Below are positions 1 to 8,811 of a stretch of DNA of 64,000 bases, piece by piece (position 1 is the first letter of the stretch; each line of letters starts with the position of its first letter). Both the position numbers and the translations under genes were made by a program. Location of the stretch: the NCBI RefSeq assembly GCF_023218175.1, contig NZ_JALPTH010000005.1:186001-250000 (forward strand). The letters run 5' to 3'. The notes under the pieces are model-generated. The model was not told where the DNA came from, searched no databases, and saw only the letters and a list, made by a program, of their open reading frames with translations. This stretch comes from Streptomyces lichenis. GTDB taxonomy: Bacteria; Actinomycetota; Actinomycetes; Streptomycetales; Streptomycetaceae.

Positions 1-67
1 CCGTCTTGTCGTAGACGCTGATCAACGCGCGACGGATGGGCTTTCGGGTGGGCTTATTCACCGACAT
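1..67 (-). CDS. purH: PurH, bifunctional AICAR transformylase/IMP cyclohydrolase (N-terminal fragment)
   Basis: Only the first 22 codons lie in the window; the gene runs off the left edge. The start is ATG at 67 and the peptide reads MSVNKPTRKPIRRALISVYD, the standard opening of actinobacterial PurH (basic stretch then RRALxSVYDKT). PurH performs the last two steps of purine synthesis (AICAR to FAICAR to IMP). Its start overlaps the end of purN by 14 nt on the same strand, so the two are probably translationally coupled. Confidence rests on the N-terminal motif and the purN neighbour. Confidence 0.9.
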   Translation of the reverse strand, partial: MSVNKPTRKPIRRALISVYDKT

Positions 68-677
68 GAACCTTTCGTCCCTCAATGCGGTAGCCGTGCC
101 GGGCCAGACGCCCCACGACCTCGACGAGCAGCGAGCGCTCGACTTCCTTGATCCGCTCATGCAGAGCGGCCTCGTCGTCCTCGTCCCGGACCTCAACCAC
201 GCCCTGGGCGATGATCGGGCCGGTGTCGACGCCGTCGTCGACGAAGTGGACGGTGCACCCGGTGACCTTGGCGCCGTACGCGAGCGCGTCGCGCACCCCG
301 TGGGCCCCGGGAAAACTGGGCAGCAGGGCGGGGTGGGTGTTCACCGTCCGCCCGCCGAAGCGCTCCAGGAACGCCTTGCCGACGATCTTCATGAACCCGG
401 CCGAGACGACCAGGTCCGGCTGGTACGCGGCGACCGCCTCGGTGAGCGCCCGGTCCCACTCCTCGCGGCTCGGGTAGTCCCCGACCCGGACCGTGAAGGT
501 CGGCAGCCCGGCGCGCTCGGCCCGCTCGAGGCCCGTGATCGCGCCGCGGTCCGCGCCGACGGCGACGACCCGTGCCCCGTACCCCTCGGGGTCGGCGGCG
601 ATCGCGTCGAGCAGGGCCTGCAGATTGGTCCCGGATCCGGAGACCAGGACGACGAGGCGGGCGGGGGCGGCGGCCAC
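54..677 (-). CDS. purN: PurN, phosphoribosylglycinamide formyltransferase
   Basis: A 207-residue GAR transformylase, which adds formyl from 10-formyl-THF to GAR in purine synthesis. The GSGTNLQALLDA loop that binds the GAR phosphate lies near the N-terminus. The catalytic Asn and His are in NTHPALLPSFPG, and the catalytic Asp is in the VDDGVDTGPI segment. The open frame extends further upstream, but the added residues are proline/arginine-rich and unlike the family. GTG at 677 (VAAAPARLVVLVSGSGTN) gives the usual length. It overlaps purH by 14 nt, forming a purNH operon. Confidence 0.95.
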   Translation of the reverse strand: MAAAPARLVVLVSGSGTNLQALLDAIAADPEGYGARVVAVGADRGAITGLERAERAGLPTFTVRVGDYPSREEWDRALTEAVAAYQPDLVVSAGFMKIVGKAFLERFGGRTVNTHPALLPSFPGAHGVRDALAYGAKVTGCTVHFVDDGVDTGPIIAQGVVEVRDEDDEAALHERIKEVERSLLVEVVGRLARHGYRIEGRKVHVGE

Positions 678-976
678 GGCGGGACTCTTTTCGCGTTGCG
701 GCGGTGGGGACCAGGGGTGGGGAGTACGGAGTGGGGCGGTGCGGACGACCGGCCGGGGCCACCGTTTGTACGGTCGTACGAACGGATCGCGCCTCTCGAT
801 ACGGGGAACCCTACGAGGCGGCCGATCGTCAGCAACGATACCGGCACACCCGACCGCCCCCACGGGACGGGGGCGGACCCGACGGGTAGCGTCTGGGGAA
901 GGGCCGCCCCGGCACGGGGCGGGCACGACGACACGAGACCCGGCAGCGACGGGTCTGAGGGGAAGACGTTCACCAC

Positions 977-1885
977 ATGCCGGACCGACGCCGCCGCACG
1001 GCCATCCACCTGCTGTCGCGGGACCGCCAGTCCACCGACCCGGCGGGCTCGTCCGGACCGGGGAGCAGCGGACCGGGGAGCTCGGGACCGGGTTCCGGGT
1101 CGTCCGGGTCCTCCGGGTCTTCGGCGCCCTCGGGGTCCTCCGCGCCCTCAGGGTCTTCCGGGTCCTCGGGGTCCTCCGGTGACGAGCACAACCCGTTCGC
1201 CCCGCCCCCCGAGGGCCGCCCGGACCAGCCCTGGCAGCCGCGCCGCCCGGAGGGCGAAGGGTCCGGGGACGGGGACGAGGGGTCCGAGGGCGGCGGGCGC
1301 AACCGGACGCCCTGGGGCCAGTGGAGCCCCCGGCAGCCGGGCCGCTCCTCCGGCGGCTTCGGCAGCCGGCCGCAGAACGGCGACCAGCGCGACCAGCAGG
1401 GCGGCGGTCCGGGCGGCGGTCAGAACACGTCGTCTCCTCGGGTCGACATGAAGGACCCCGCCCAGCGCCGGGCGCGTTACGCGCTGCTCGCCGGTATGTG
1501 GGGCTTCTTCTTCGCGCTCTTCGACCTCACCGAGATCGGCCTGCTGCTCGGCGCCCTGGGCCTGTACTGGGGCATCAGCTCGCTGCGCGCCCGCCGGTCC
1601 GCCGCCACCGCGACCGACGCCACCCGGCCGGCCACCGGTGCGGCCCCCGCTTCGGCCACCCCGGCCAAGTCCTCGGGTGGCGGCCGGCCGCAGACCACGG
1701 CGGCCGTCAGCGGGGTGGTGCTGGCCGCGATCACCCTGGCGATCGTGGCCGGTGCGTACACGGTCCAGCTCGCCTATCGCGACTACTACACCTGCGTGGA
1801 CGACTCGCTGACCCGCAGCGGACTGCTGGCCTGCAACGAGCGGCTGCCCGAGCCGCTGCGGGACGTCTTCGGCGTCCAGGACTGA
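977..1885 (+). CDS. Membrane protein with Gly/Ser/Pro-rich N-terminal tail, unknown function
   Basis: 302 residues. The first ~145 are low complexity: short repeats of GSSGP, GSS and APSGSS encoded by imperfect 9-15-bp DNA repeats (about 1045-1180), then Gly/Asn/Arg-rich sequence. Two membrane segments follow, YALLAGMWGFFFALFDLTEI with GLLLGALGLYWGI at about residues 168-200, and AAVSGVVLAAITLAIVAGAY at about 240-265. A short tail contains a Cys pair (YTCVDDSL..LLACNERL). A GAGGGGAAG ribosome-binding site lies about 12 nt before ATG 977. It is divergent from purN. Homologues occur next to purN in streptomycetes, but I know no assigned role; the disordered tail could hold an interaction site. 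Confidence 0.75.
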   Translation: MPDRRRRTAIHLLSRDRQSTDPAGSSGPGSSGPGSSGPGSGSSGSSGSSAPSGSSAPSGSSGSSGSSGDEHNPFAPPPEGRPDQPWQPRRPEGEGSGDGDEGSEGGGRNRTPWGQWSPRQPGRSSGGFGSRPQNGDQRDQQGGGPGGGQNTSSPRVDMKDPAQRRARYALLAGMWGFFFALFDLTEIGLLLGALGLYWGISSLRARRSAATATDATRPATGAAPASATPAKSSGGGRPQTTAAVSGVVLAAITLAIVAGAYTVQLAYRDYYTCVDDSLTRSGLLACNERLPEPLRDVFGVQD

Positions 1886-1910
1886 CGCCCCGACGGCCTC
1901 TGCCGACGGC

Positions 1911-1946
1911 GACGGCCCCCACCGCGACTTCGCGGCGGGGGCCGTC
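1911..1946. terminator. Strong bidirectional hairpin terminator
   Basis: The arms GACGGCCCCC and GGGGGCCGTC pair, the stem continues after one mismatch with CCGCG/CGCGG, and the loop is four bases. It sits between the convergent membrane-protein gene (ends 1885) and the DUF6350 gene (ends 1967), so it can serve both. Confidence 0.75.
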
Positions 1947-1966
1947 GGTCACTCAGCCGCCGAGGG

Positions 1967-3607
1967 CTACTGAGGGGGATACGGGGCGGAGTACGGGCCG
2001 GGCCCGGCCGCCCCCGAGGCCGCTCCCCCGCCACCCGGCTCCGCCCCGTCCTCCGCGGCCTCCCCGCCCTCTCCGTCCTCCGGGTCCTCCGTGTCGGTCT
2101 CCTCCGGGGTGTCCGGGAGCGGCGGCGGCCCCACCAGCGGGTTGGAGGCCTCCTTCAGGGCCGCCCAGCGCGCCCGCCGGGCCTCCGGCTCCTCCCAGTC
2201 GGCCGGCAGGAACCCGTACACCTCCGCGGCCTCGAAGGCCTCCGAGACCGGCTCCCGCTCCTCCGGGTCGTCCGGCACCCCGCCCGTCTCCTCGTCCGCC
2301 GCCCCCTGCTCCGGGGCCTCCTCCCGGGCCGTCGGCAACGGCGGTGGCGACTCCTCGTACGCGGCGAACTCCCACGCCTCCCGGGCCTCCCGCCGTACCC
2401 GCCAGGCCCGTAGCAGCAGGGCCCCCGGCAGGCCGACCGCCGCCGTCCAGCCCATCGCCGCCGCCCCGGTGCGCCACCAGACCGGGCCGAACTCGGCCAG
2501 CCGCGCGGTGCCCAGCGGCCCGCCCGCCGCCGCCGCGAGTCCGGCCATGGCCGCCCCGCAGACCACCGCCGCCAGCAGCGCGGCCAGCGCCGTGTCGCGT
2601 ACCCGCGCGCTGGTGCGCCGCCCGGCCTGGCGGGCCACCGCCACCCCGGCGGCCAGGGCGACCAGCGCGCTCGTCCAGTGCGGCCAGCTTCCGGGGCCGT
2701 CCCCCGGGACCGCGGCCAGCAGCGGGAACGGCGGCAGCCCCGCCGTGCCGGTGGCCGACAACGGGGCGGCGGTGGCGGCGGCACCGACCGCGAACCCGGG
2801 GCCGAGCCCGTACGCGGCACCCCAGACGGCGGCGTTCGGCAGCAGGGCCAGCGCCAGCAGCACCACAGCCGTCCGTCCGGACCAGGTCCCGGACAGCCCC
2901 AGCAGGGCGTCCCGGGCCGCCCCGAGGTGCCAGACCAGGGAGGCCAGCACCAGCAGCGCTCCCCCGGCCAGCAGTACGGCGGTGGCGACGGCTCCGGCCC
3001 GTACGCCGACGGTGGTACGCGAACGGGCCAGGGCCACCCGCAGCCGCTCCGGCGCCCAACCGGGCAGGGGGCCCGGCGGCCGCCCGTACGCGCCCCACAC
3101 CCCGGCGGCGGCCGACAGCACGGCGAGCGGCACCAGCCGCAGGGCCGCGCCGAGCGGGTCGACGGTCAGCGGGCCGCCGGTCCCCGCGTAGCCGATCGCC
3201 CCTGCGGCCACCAGCAGATAGCCCCCGGAGACGGCGGCCACCACGGCTCCCGGCGGAGGCGGCCGGCCGTCGTCCTCGGGGTCGGCCGCGTCCCGGGCGG
3301 TCCGGTGCACCAGCCAGGCCGGCAGGGCGACCAGCAGCAGCGGGACCACCCCGATGGGGGCGAAGGCCCCGGCGGGGGCAATGGGACGGGCCAGCTCGGC
3401 CCCGTGCGCCAGCAGCCACAGGGCGGCGGCCACATGCAGGGCGCCCCCGGGGCCGCTGTCGGGGTAGGGGGAGCCGATCCACAGGGCCAGCACCACGACG
3501 GTGACGGCACCGAGTCCGAGCCCCGCCGCGAGGGCGCCGCGCACACAGAGCCCGGGAAGGACCCCCGAGAGGCGGCGGACGGTCGTCGTTCCGATCACCC
3601 GGGCCAT
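1967..3607 (-). CDS. DUF6350 family multi-pass membrane protein
   Basis: 546 residues, with about ten to twelve hydrophobic helices in the first ~420 residues, beginning [20 protein letters not shown] and including short Gly/Ala-rich hairpin helices. An acidic cytoplasmic tail of ~120 residues ([26 protein letters not shown] then Pro/Glu repeats) ends in a Gly/Pro-rich stretch. This matches the streptomycete DUF6350 family, annotated elsewhere only as cell-envelope or division-associated membrane proteins; I infer no reaction. ATG 3607 is chosen because upstream residues are not membrane-like; no strong ribosome-binding site is visible. It is divergent from the HTH/sigma-like gene, with only 114 bp between them. 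Confidence 0.8.
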   Translation of the reverse strand: MARVIGTTTVRRLSGVLPGLCVRGALAAGLGLGAVTVVVLALWIGSPYPDSGPGGALHVAAALWLLAHGAELARPIAPAGAFAPIGVVPLLLVALPAWLVHRTARDAADPEDDGRPPPPGAVVAAVSGGYLLVAAGAIGYAGTGGPLTVDPLGAALRLVPLAVLSAAAGVWGAYGRPPGPLPGWAPERLRVALARSRTTVGVRAGAVATAVLLAGGALLVLASLVWHLGAARDALLGLSGTWSGRTAVVLLALALLPNAAVWGAAYGLGPGFAVGAAATAAPLSATGTAGLPPFPLLAAVPGDGPGSWPHWTSALVALAAGVAVARQAGRRTSARVRDTALAALLAAVVCGAAMAGLAAAAGGPLGTARLAEFGPVWWRTGAAAMGWTAAVGLPGALLLRAWRVRREAREAWEFAAYEESPPPLPTAREEAPEQGAADEETGGVPDDPEEREPVSEAFEAAEVYGFLPADWEEPEARRARWAALKEASNPLVGPPPLPDTPEETDTEDPEDGEGGEAAEDGAEPGGGGAASGAAGPGPYSAPYPPQ

Positions 3608-3721
3608 GGTGCCAACGACACGCGCTTGATCCGGGTAACGGGCGAAGAGCCGGTGTGGCGCGCAATATACGCTTATGTACTTTTCGCCCTCCGCCGACGG
3701 CCGTCCTGCCGGGGGCCGGCC

Positions 3722-5137
3722 ATGACCCGGACCGCGACCACCTCCGAGCCCGACGAGTTCCACGAGTCCGACGCGCCGGCGCCCGTCGGGCCGTCGGACG
3801 GGCCGCCCGACCGGGCCGGAAAACCCGACGCCCCGCCGCCAGGACCCACACCTCCGCTGCCGTCCGCCCGGGAACGGCGCCGGCTCCGGGAGGCGAGGAA
3901 CCTCTCCGAGGAGCAGCTCGCCCGCATGCTGGGGGTCACCCGGGCGACGGTGCGCTCCTGGGAGAACGGGCGCACCACCCCGCGCGGCCGCAAACGCCAG
4001 GCATACGCCAGGATCCTGCACGCCGTACCGGAGACACCGCCGGATACACCGGTGGAGACACCGCCGGAGACACCGGTGGTGGAGACCGGGGGCGGGGGCG
4101 AGAGCACCGGCGCCGATCCCGTACCGCGGGAAGCGACCGCGGCGCCCGAGCCCGCTGCTGACACCGAGCCCGCCTTCGTACCGGCGTCCGAAGCCGTGGC
4201 CGACACCGAGCCCGCCCCCGAGGCCGAGCCGGAGCCCACGGCCGGGACCGACGCCGACACCGAACAGGCGGCCGACGCGGGCACCGACGCCACCGCCGCT
4301 ACCGCTCAGGCGGCCGAGCCCTCCGCGGAGGCCGTCTCCGCGCCCGCCGCGGCGTTCGACGCGCTGTACGAGGCGGCGGCGCCCGGGCTGGTCCAGCAGG
4401 CCTATGTGCTGACCGGGCGGCGCAGGCTGTCGCGGGAGGCGGTGGAGTACGCCTTCCATCTGGCCTGGGAGCGGTGGCCCGAGGTCGCCGTGGACCGGGA
4501 TCCGGCGGGCTGGGTACGCGCCGCCGTGCACGAGTACGCGCTGTCGCCCTGGCACCGTTTCCGGCGCTCGCAGCGCGTGCCCGACTCCCCCGGTGCCGAC
4601 CGCGCCGCCCAGGCGCTGCGGGCCGCGGTGCTGGAGCTGCCACCGGTGTACCGGCGCACCCTGCTGCTCTACGACGGGCTGGGCCTGGATCTGCCGGAGA
4701 CGGCGGCCGAGACGGAGGCGAGCACCCCGGCGGCGGGCAACCGGGTGCTGCACGCCCGGGCCGCGGTGGCCGAGAAGGTGCCGGAGGTGGCCGATCCGGC
4801 GGTGCTGCACAAGCGGCTGACGTTCGTGCTGACCAAGGGGCCGGCGGTGTCGCTGGCCGCGCCGCGCTCGGTCCGCAGCGGCAGCGAGCGCCGGATCCGG
4901 CTGTGGACCCGGGCGGCGATCGTGCTGACGGTGCTGATCGTCGGGGCGACCGCGTTCACCCTGGCGACCGCCCCGACCTCGTACGAGCCACCGCTGGCAC
5001 CGGGCGAACCGGTGGCCGGGGTGCCGGTGCTCAGCGGGCCGGAGCGGAGCCTGACCCGGGAGGACGCCGCCCTGCGCGACCGGCTGCGCTCCGAGCCGGC
5101 CGGCGGCCCGGCCCGGCTGGTCCCCCAGCTGCCCTGA
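3722..5137 (+). CDS. XRE-type HTH fused to sigma-factor-like region and C-terminal membrane anchor
   Basis: 471 residues in three visible parts. Residues ~50-105 form a Cro/CI-type HTH ([24 protein letters not shown]). A ~105-residue acidic linker follows with repeated TEPA/ETPP units. Residues ~215-385 resemble ECF sigma regions 2 and 4 ([37 protein letters not shown], then [19 protein letters not shown]). A single TM helix ([18 protein letters not shown]) at about 405-422 is followed by a ~50-residue external tail. ATG 3722 follows a G-rich leader. I infer a membrane-tethered DNA-binding regulator. The sigma-like part lacks the full core-binding consensus and may be degenerate. Confidence 0.75.
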   Translation: MTRTATTSEPDEFHESDAPAPVGPSDGPPDRAGKPDAPPPGPTPPLPSARERRRLREARNLSEEQLARMLGVTRATVRSWENGRTTPRGRKRQAYARILHAVPETPPDTPVETPPETPVVETGGGGESTGADPVPREATAAPEPAADTEPAFVPASEAVADTEPAPEAEPEPTAGTDADTEQAADAGTDATAATAQAAEPSAEAVSAPAAAFDALYEAAAPGLVQQAYVLTGRRRLSREAVEYAFHLAWERWPEVAVDRDPAGWVRAAVHEYALSPWHRFRRSQRVPDSPGADRAAQALRAAVLELPPVYRRTLLLYDGLGLDLPETAAETEASTPAAGNRVLHARAAVAEKVPEVADPAVLHKRLTFVLTKGPAVSLAAPRSVRSGSERRIRLWTRAAIVLTVLIVGATAFTLATAPTSYEPPLAPGEPVAGVPVLSGPERSLTREDAALRDRLRSEPAGGPARLVPQLP

Positions 5138-5158
5138 GAGCGGCCCCGGGTACACGCG

Positions 5159-5198
5159 GACGGGCCCGCCACCGGTTGCGACCGGTGGCGGACCCGTC
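5159..5198. terminator. Bidirectional hairpin terminator
   Basis: An 18-bp stem with one mismatch (GACGGGCCCGCCACCGGT with its complement) around a TGCG loop. It lies between the convergent HTH/sigma-like gene and sucD. Confidence 0.8.
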
Positions 5199-5233
5199 CT
5201 GCCGTGCGGAGCCGGGTGGGGCTCCTGGTGGGC

Positions 5234-6118
5234 TCAGCCCTCCAGGATGGCGCGGGCCAGCTTGGCGGTCTCGGTCGGGGTCTTGCCGACCTTGACGCCC
5301 GCGGCCTCCAGGGCCTCCTTCTTGGCCTGGGCGGTGCCGGAGGAGCCGGAGACGATGGCGCCGGCGTGGCCCATGGTCTTGCCCTCGGGCGCGGTGAAGC
5401 CCGCGACGTAGCCGACGACCGGCTTGGTGACGTTGGCCTTGATGAAGTCGGCCGCACGCTCCTCGGCGTCGCCGCCGATCTCGCCGATCATCACGATCAG
5501 CTCGGTCTCCGGGTCGGCCTCGAAGGCCGCCAGGGCGTCGATGTGGGTGGTGCCGATGACCGGGTCACCGCCGATGCCGACCGCCGAGGAGAAGCCGATG
5601 TCCCGCAGCTCGTACATCATCTGGTAGGTCAGGGTGCCGGACTTGGACACCAGACCGATCTTGCCCGGCTTGGTGATGTCGCCGGGGATGATGCCCGCGT
5701 TGGACTGGCCGGGGGTGATCAGACCCGGGCAGTTGGGGCCGATGATGCGGGTCTTGTCGCCCTTGGACTTGGCGTACGCCCAGAAGGCGGCCGAGTCGTG
5801 GACGGCGATGCCCTCGGTGATGACGACGGCCAGCGGGATCTCCGCGTCGATGGCCTCGACGACGGCGGCCTTGGCGAAGGCCGGCGGCACGAAGAGGACC
5901 GAGACGTCGGCGCCGGTCTTCTCGATCGCCTCGGCGACCGAGCCGAAGACCGGTACGGAGGTGCCGTCGAAGTCGACGGTGGTGCCGGCCTTGCGCGGGT
6001 TCACGCCGCCGACGATGTTGGTGCCGTCACCCAGCATGAGCTTGGTGTGCTTCATGCCCGTGGCACCGGTCATGCCCTGGACGATGACCTTGCTGTCCTT
6101 GGTCAGGAAGATAGCCAT
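5234..6118 (-). CDS. sucD: Succinyl-CoA synthetase alpha subunit
   Basis: 294 residues, the full family length. It binds CoA and carries the phospho-histidine of succinate-CoA ligase (TCA cycle, succinyl-CoA to succinate with NTP formation). The N-terminal Rossmann CoA-binding motif is [19 protein letters not shown] and SKSGTLTYQ follow, and the active histidine lies in [16 protein letters not shown] at 6118 is 20 nt downstream of the sucC stop on the same strand, so sucCD is one operon. The 5159-5198 hairpin ends it. Confidence 0.97.
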   Translation of the reverse strand: MAIFLTKDSKVIVQGMTGATGMKHTKLMLGDGTNIVGGVNPRKAGTTVDFDGTSVPVFGSVAEAIEKTGADVSVLFVPPAFAKAAVVEAIDAEIPLAVVITEGIAVHDSAAFWAYAKSKGDKTRIIGPNCPGLITPGQSNAGIIPGDITKPGKIGLVSKSGTLTYQMMYELRDIGFSSAVGIGGDPVIGTTHIDALAAFEADPETELIVMIGEIGGDAEERAADFIKANVTKPVVGYVAGFTAPEGKTMGHAGAIVSGSSGTAQAKKEALEAAGVKVGKTPTETAKLARAILEG

Positions 6119-6138
6119 GGTGTTTCCGACCTCGTCCC

Positions 6139-7317
6139 TTACTTCGCAGCCGCGAGCTCGGCGGCCTTGTCGGCCGCGCCGTCCATGGTGTCCACGCGCT
6201 GCACCAGCGGGTGGTTGGCGTCGGACAGGATCTTGCGACCCAGCTCCGCGTTGTTGCCGTCGAGCCGCACGACCAGCGGCTTGGTGACGTCCTCGCCCTT
6301 GGACTTCAGCAGCTCCAGGGCCTGGACGATGCCGTTGGCGACCTCGTCGCAGGCGGTGATGCCGCCGAAGACGTTGACGAAGACGGACTTGACGTCCGGG
6401 TCGCCGAGGATGATCTCCAGGCCGTTCGCCATGACCTCGGCGGAGGCGCCACCGCCGATGTCGAGGAAGTTGGCGGGCTTGACGCCGCCGTGCGCCTCAC
6501 CGGCGTAGGCGACCACGTCCAGGGTGGACATGACCAGGCCGGCGCCGTTGCCGATGATGCCGACCTCGCCGTCCAGCTTGACGTAGTTGAGGTTCTTGGC
6601 CTTGGCGGCGGCCTCCAGCGGGTTGGCCGCCGCCTTGTCCTCCAGCGCCTCGTGCTCCGGCTGGCGGAAGTCGGCGTTCGCGTCCAGGGACACCTTGCCG
6701 TCCAGGGCGATGACCCGGCCGTCGGCGACCTTGGCGAGCGGGTTGACCTCGACGAGGAGCGCGTCCTCGGCGACGAAGGTCTCCCAGAGGGTGACCAGCA
6801 CGTCGGCGACCTGGTCGGCGACCTCGGCCGGGAACTTCGCCAGGGCGACGATCTCGGCGGCCTTCTCCTTGGAGACGCCCTCGTTGGCGTCGACCGGCAC
6901 CTTGGCGAGCTTCTCGGGGGTCGTCGCGGCGACCTCCTCGATGTCCATGCCGCCGGCGACGGAGGCCATCGCCAGGAAGGTGCGGTTGGTCCGGTCGAGG
7001 AGGTACGAGACGTAGTACTCCTCGGCGATCTCCGGGGCGGTCTCGGCGATCATCACCTTGTGGACCGTGTGGCCCTTGATGTCCATGCCGAGGATGTCGG
7101 TCGCGCGGGCGACCGCCTCGTCGGGGGTGCCGGCCAGCTTGACGCCACCGGCCTTGCCGCGGCCGCCGACCTTCACCTGGGCCTTGACGACCGACTTGCC
7201 GCCCAGCTTCTCGGTGGCCTCGCGCGCCGCCTCAGGCGTGTCGATGACTTCACCGGCCAGCACCGGTACACCGTGCTTGGCGAAGAGGTCCCTCGCCTGG
7301 TACTCGAACAGGTCCAC
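6139..7317 (-). CDS. sucC: ADP-forming succinyl-CoA synthetase beta subunit
   Basis: 392 residues. The N-terminal ATP-grasp domain ([37 protein letters not shown]) binds nucleotide. The C-terminal ligase domain ([23 protein letters not shown] segment, [25 protein letters not shown]) meets SucD. The start is GTG at 7317, preceded by AAAAGGGA. It is first gene of the sucCD operon. The 320 bp upstream hold no gene and must carry the promoter. Confidence 0.97.
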   Translation of the reverse strand: MDLFEYQARDLFAKHGVPVLAGEVIDTPEAAREATEKLGGKSVVKAQVKVGGRGKAGGVKLAGTPDEAVARATDILGMDIKGHTVHKVMIAETAPEIAEEYYVSYLLDRTNRTFLAMASVAGGMDIEEVAATTPEKLAKVPVDANEGVSKEKAAEIVALAKFPAEVADQVADVLVTLWETFVAEDALLVEVNPLAKVADGRVIALDGKVSLDANADFRQPEHEALEDKAAANPLEAAAKAKNLNYVKLDGEVGIIGNGAGLVMSTLDVVAYAGEAHGGVKPANFLDIGGGASAEVMANGLEIILGDPDVKSVFVNVFGGITACDEVANGIVQALELLKSKGEDVTKPLVVRLDGNNAELGRKILSDANHPLVQRVDTMDGAADKAAELAAAK

Positions 7318-7397
7318 GCGCGTCCGTCCCTTTTCTGGTGATCGCGGTTCGTTGTCTGCGTGGGCGTGCCGCGCGCCCGGTCAGGGCGGAGGGCAAC

Positions 7398-7413
7398 GTG
7401 ACTGCGCTGTCAC
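7398..7413. promoter_or_regulatory. Inverted repeat upstream of sucC
   Basis: GTGAC-N6-GTCAC lies about 80 bp upstream of the sucC start. On the minus strand it overlaps a TTGTGACA stretch that could be a -35. It may be a regulator site in the sucCD promoter region. Weak evidence: one short palindrome. Confidence 0.35.
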
Positions 7414-7542
7414 AAGGGAGGCGTACACGGTGTCCGTGGACGCGGCATGTCCGTCTCGCAGGTTATCCCCGACCGCCCCGGGCCCCTAAATCGCAGATCA
7501 CAACCGAGCGGTGATACCGGTCACAGGATCCGGCCACACCGG

Positions 7543-7581
7543 ACCGGATCACCGAGCCGGATCACCGGGCCGGATCACCGG
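7543..7581. repeat. 13-bp tandem repeat, three copies
   Basis: CCGGATCACCGRG is repeated three times head to tail in the gap between the VWA gene and sucC. No gene is seen in 7318-7638. A small GC-rich hairpin (TCCGGGCC-GGAC-GGCCCGGA, 7591-7610) beside it may terminate the VWA operon. Confidence 0.7.
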
Positions 7582-7590
7582 GCGGCCCCC

Positions 7591-7610
7591 TCCGGGCCGG
7601 ACGGCCCGGA
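7591..7610. terminator. Short hairpin after the VWA operon
   Basis: An 8-bp perfect stem with a four-base loop, 29 bp beyond the end of the minus-strand VWA gene. No T-run is seen, as is usual in this G+C range. Confidence 0.4.
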
Positions 7611-7638
7611 TATCCCCGTACCGGGCAGGCCGGCCGCC

Positions 7639-8811
7639 TCAAGGATCGGTCGGGTCGGGTACGGGGAGCGGCAGCCCCTCGATGGCGGCGGCCATCACCT
7701 CGGGGAAGAGGTCGGGGGTGCAGGCGAAGGCCGGGGCGCCGAGCGCGGCCAGCGCCGCCGCGTGGGCGCGGTCGTAGGCGGGGGCGCCCTCGTCGGAGAG
7801 CGCGAGCAGGGCCACGAACCGCACTCCGGAGGCCTGCATCGCCGCGACCCGCTTCAGCATCCCGTCCCGTATCCCTCCCTCGAACAGGTCGCTGATCAGG
7901 ACGACGACCGTGTCCGCCGGACGGGTGATCCGGGACTGGCAGTAGGCCAGCGCGCGGTTGATGTCGGTGCCGCCGCCGAGCTGGGTGCCGAAGAGCACGT
8001 CCACCGGGTCGTCCAGCTGGTCGGTGAGATCGGCGACGGCCGTGTCGAAGACGACCAGCCGGGTGGAGAGGGAGCGCATGGAGGCGAGCACCGCGCCGAA
8101 CACCGAGGCGTGCACCACGGACGCGGCCATCGAGCCGGACTGGTCGACGCAGAGCACCACCTCCTTGCGCACCGACCGGGCCGCCCGGGCGTGCCCGACC
8201 AGCCGCTCGGGCACCACGGTGCCGTACTCGGGGAGGTAATTGCCGAGGTTGGCGCGGATGGTGCGGTTCCAGTCGATGTCCCGGTGGCGGGGGCGGCTGG
8301 TGCGCGCACCGCGGTCCAGCGCCCCGCCCACCGCGGCGCGGGTGCGGGCCGCCACCCGGCGCTCCAGGTCCTCCACCACCCGGCGGACCACGGACCGCGC
8401 GGTCTCCCGCACCGTCTCGGGCATCGCCTTGGCCAGGGAGAGCAGGGTGCCGACCAGCTGGACGTCCGGCTCCACCGCCTCCAGCGTCTCCGGCTCCAGC
8501 AGCAGATCGGCCAGGCCGAGCCGGTCGATCGCGTCCCGCTGCATCAGCTGGACGACCGGGGTGGGGAAGTAGCGGCGGATGTCGCCGAGCCAGCGGGCGA
8601 CCGAGGGCACCGAGGCGCCGAGCCCCGCCGCACGCTCGCCCCGCCCCGGCCCGCGCCGCGCCCCGGCCCCGCCACGCTCGTCCGCCCCGTACAGCGCGCT
8701 CAGGGCATCGTCCATGGCCGCGTCGGCTCCGCCCAGGGCCCGCCCGGTGCCGTCGCCCGCACCCGGGCCGAGCACCATCCGCCAGCGCCGCAGCCGCTCG
8801 TCCTCGCTCAT
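7639..8811 (-). CDS. VWA (CoxE-like) domain protein of a MoxR-VWA module
   Basis: 390 residues. The C-terminal half is a von Willebrand A domain with an intact metal site: DQSGSM (D-x-S-x-S) near residue 213, a Thr in GGGTDINRA and an Asp in VLISDLFEGG. The N-terminal half is helical, with a Gly/Arg-rich patch near residues 45-62. VWA proteins of this kind work with MoxR AAA+ ATPases as metal-dependent adaptors that pick or remodel partners. The ATG at 8811 overlaps the DUF5682 stop by 4 nt (ATGA), so it is the last gene of a three-gene coupled operon. Confidence 0.9.
   Translation of the reverse strand: MSEDERLRRWRMVLGPGAGDGTGRALGGADAAMDDALSALYGADERGGAGARRGPGRGERAAGLGASVPSVARWLGDIRRYFPTPVVQLMQRDAIDRLGLADLLLEPETLEAVEPDVQLVGTLLSLAKAMPETVRETARSVVRRVVEDLERRVAARTRAAVGGALDRGARTSRPRHRDIDWNRTIRANLGNYLPEYGTVVPERLVGHARAARSVRKEVVLCVDQSGSMAASVVHASVFGAVLASMRSLSTRLVVFDTAVADLTDQLDDPVDVLFGTQLGGGTDINRALAYCQSRITRPADTVVVLISDLFEGGIRDGMLKRVAAMQASGVRFVALLALSDEGAPAYDRAHAAALAALGAPAFACTPDLFPEVMAAAIEGLPLPVPDPTDP

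Noticed and set aside
36..1451. Long plus-strand open frame across purN
   Set aside because: It is antisense to purN, whose catalytic motifs are unmistakable.
1321..3504. Very long Arg/Pro-rich plus-strand frame
   Set aside because: It lies opposite the DUF6350 membrane protein and out of frame with the membrane protein at 977-1885; amino-acid composition is typical of antisense frames.
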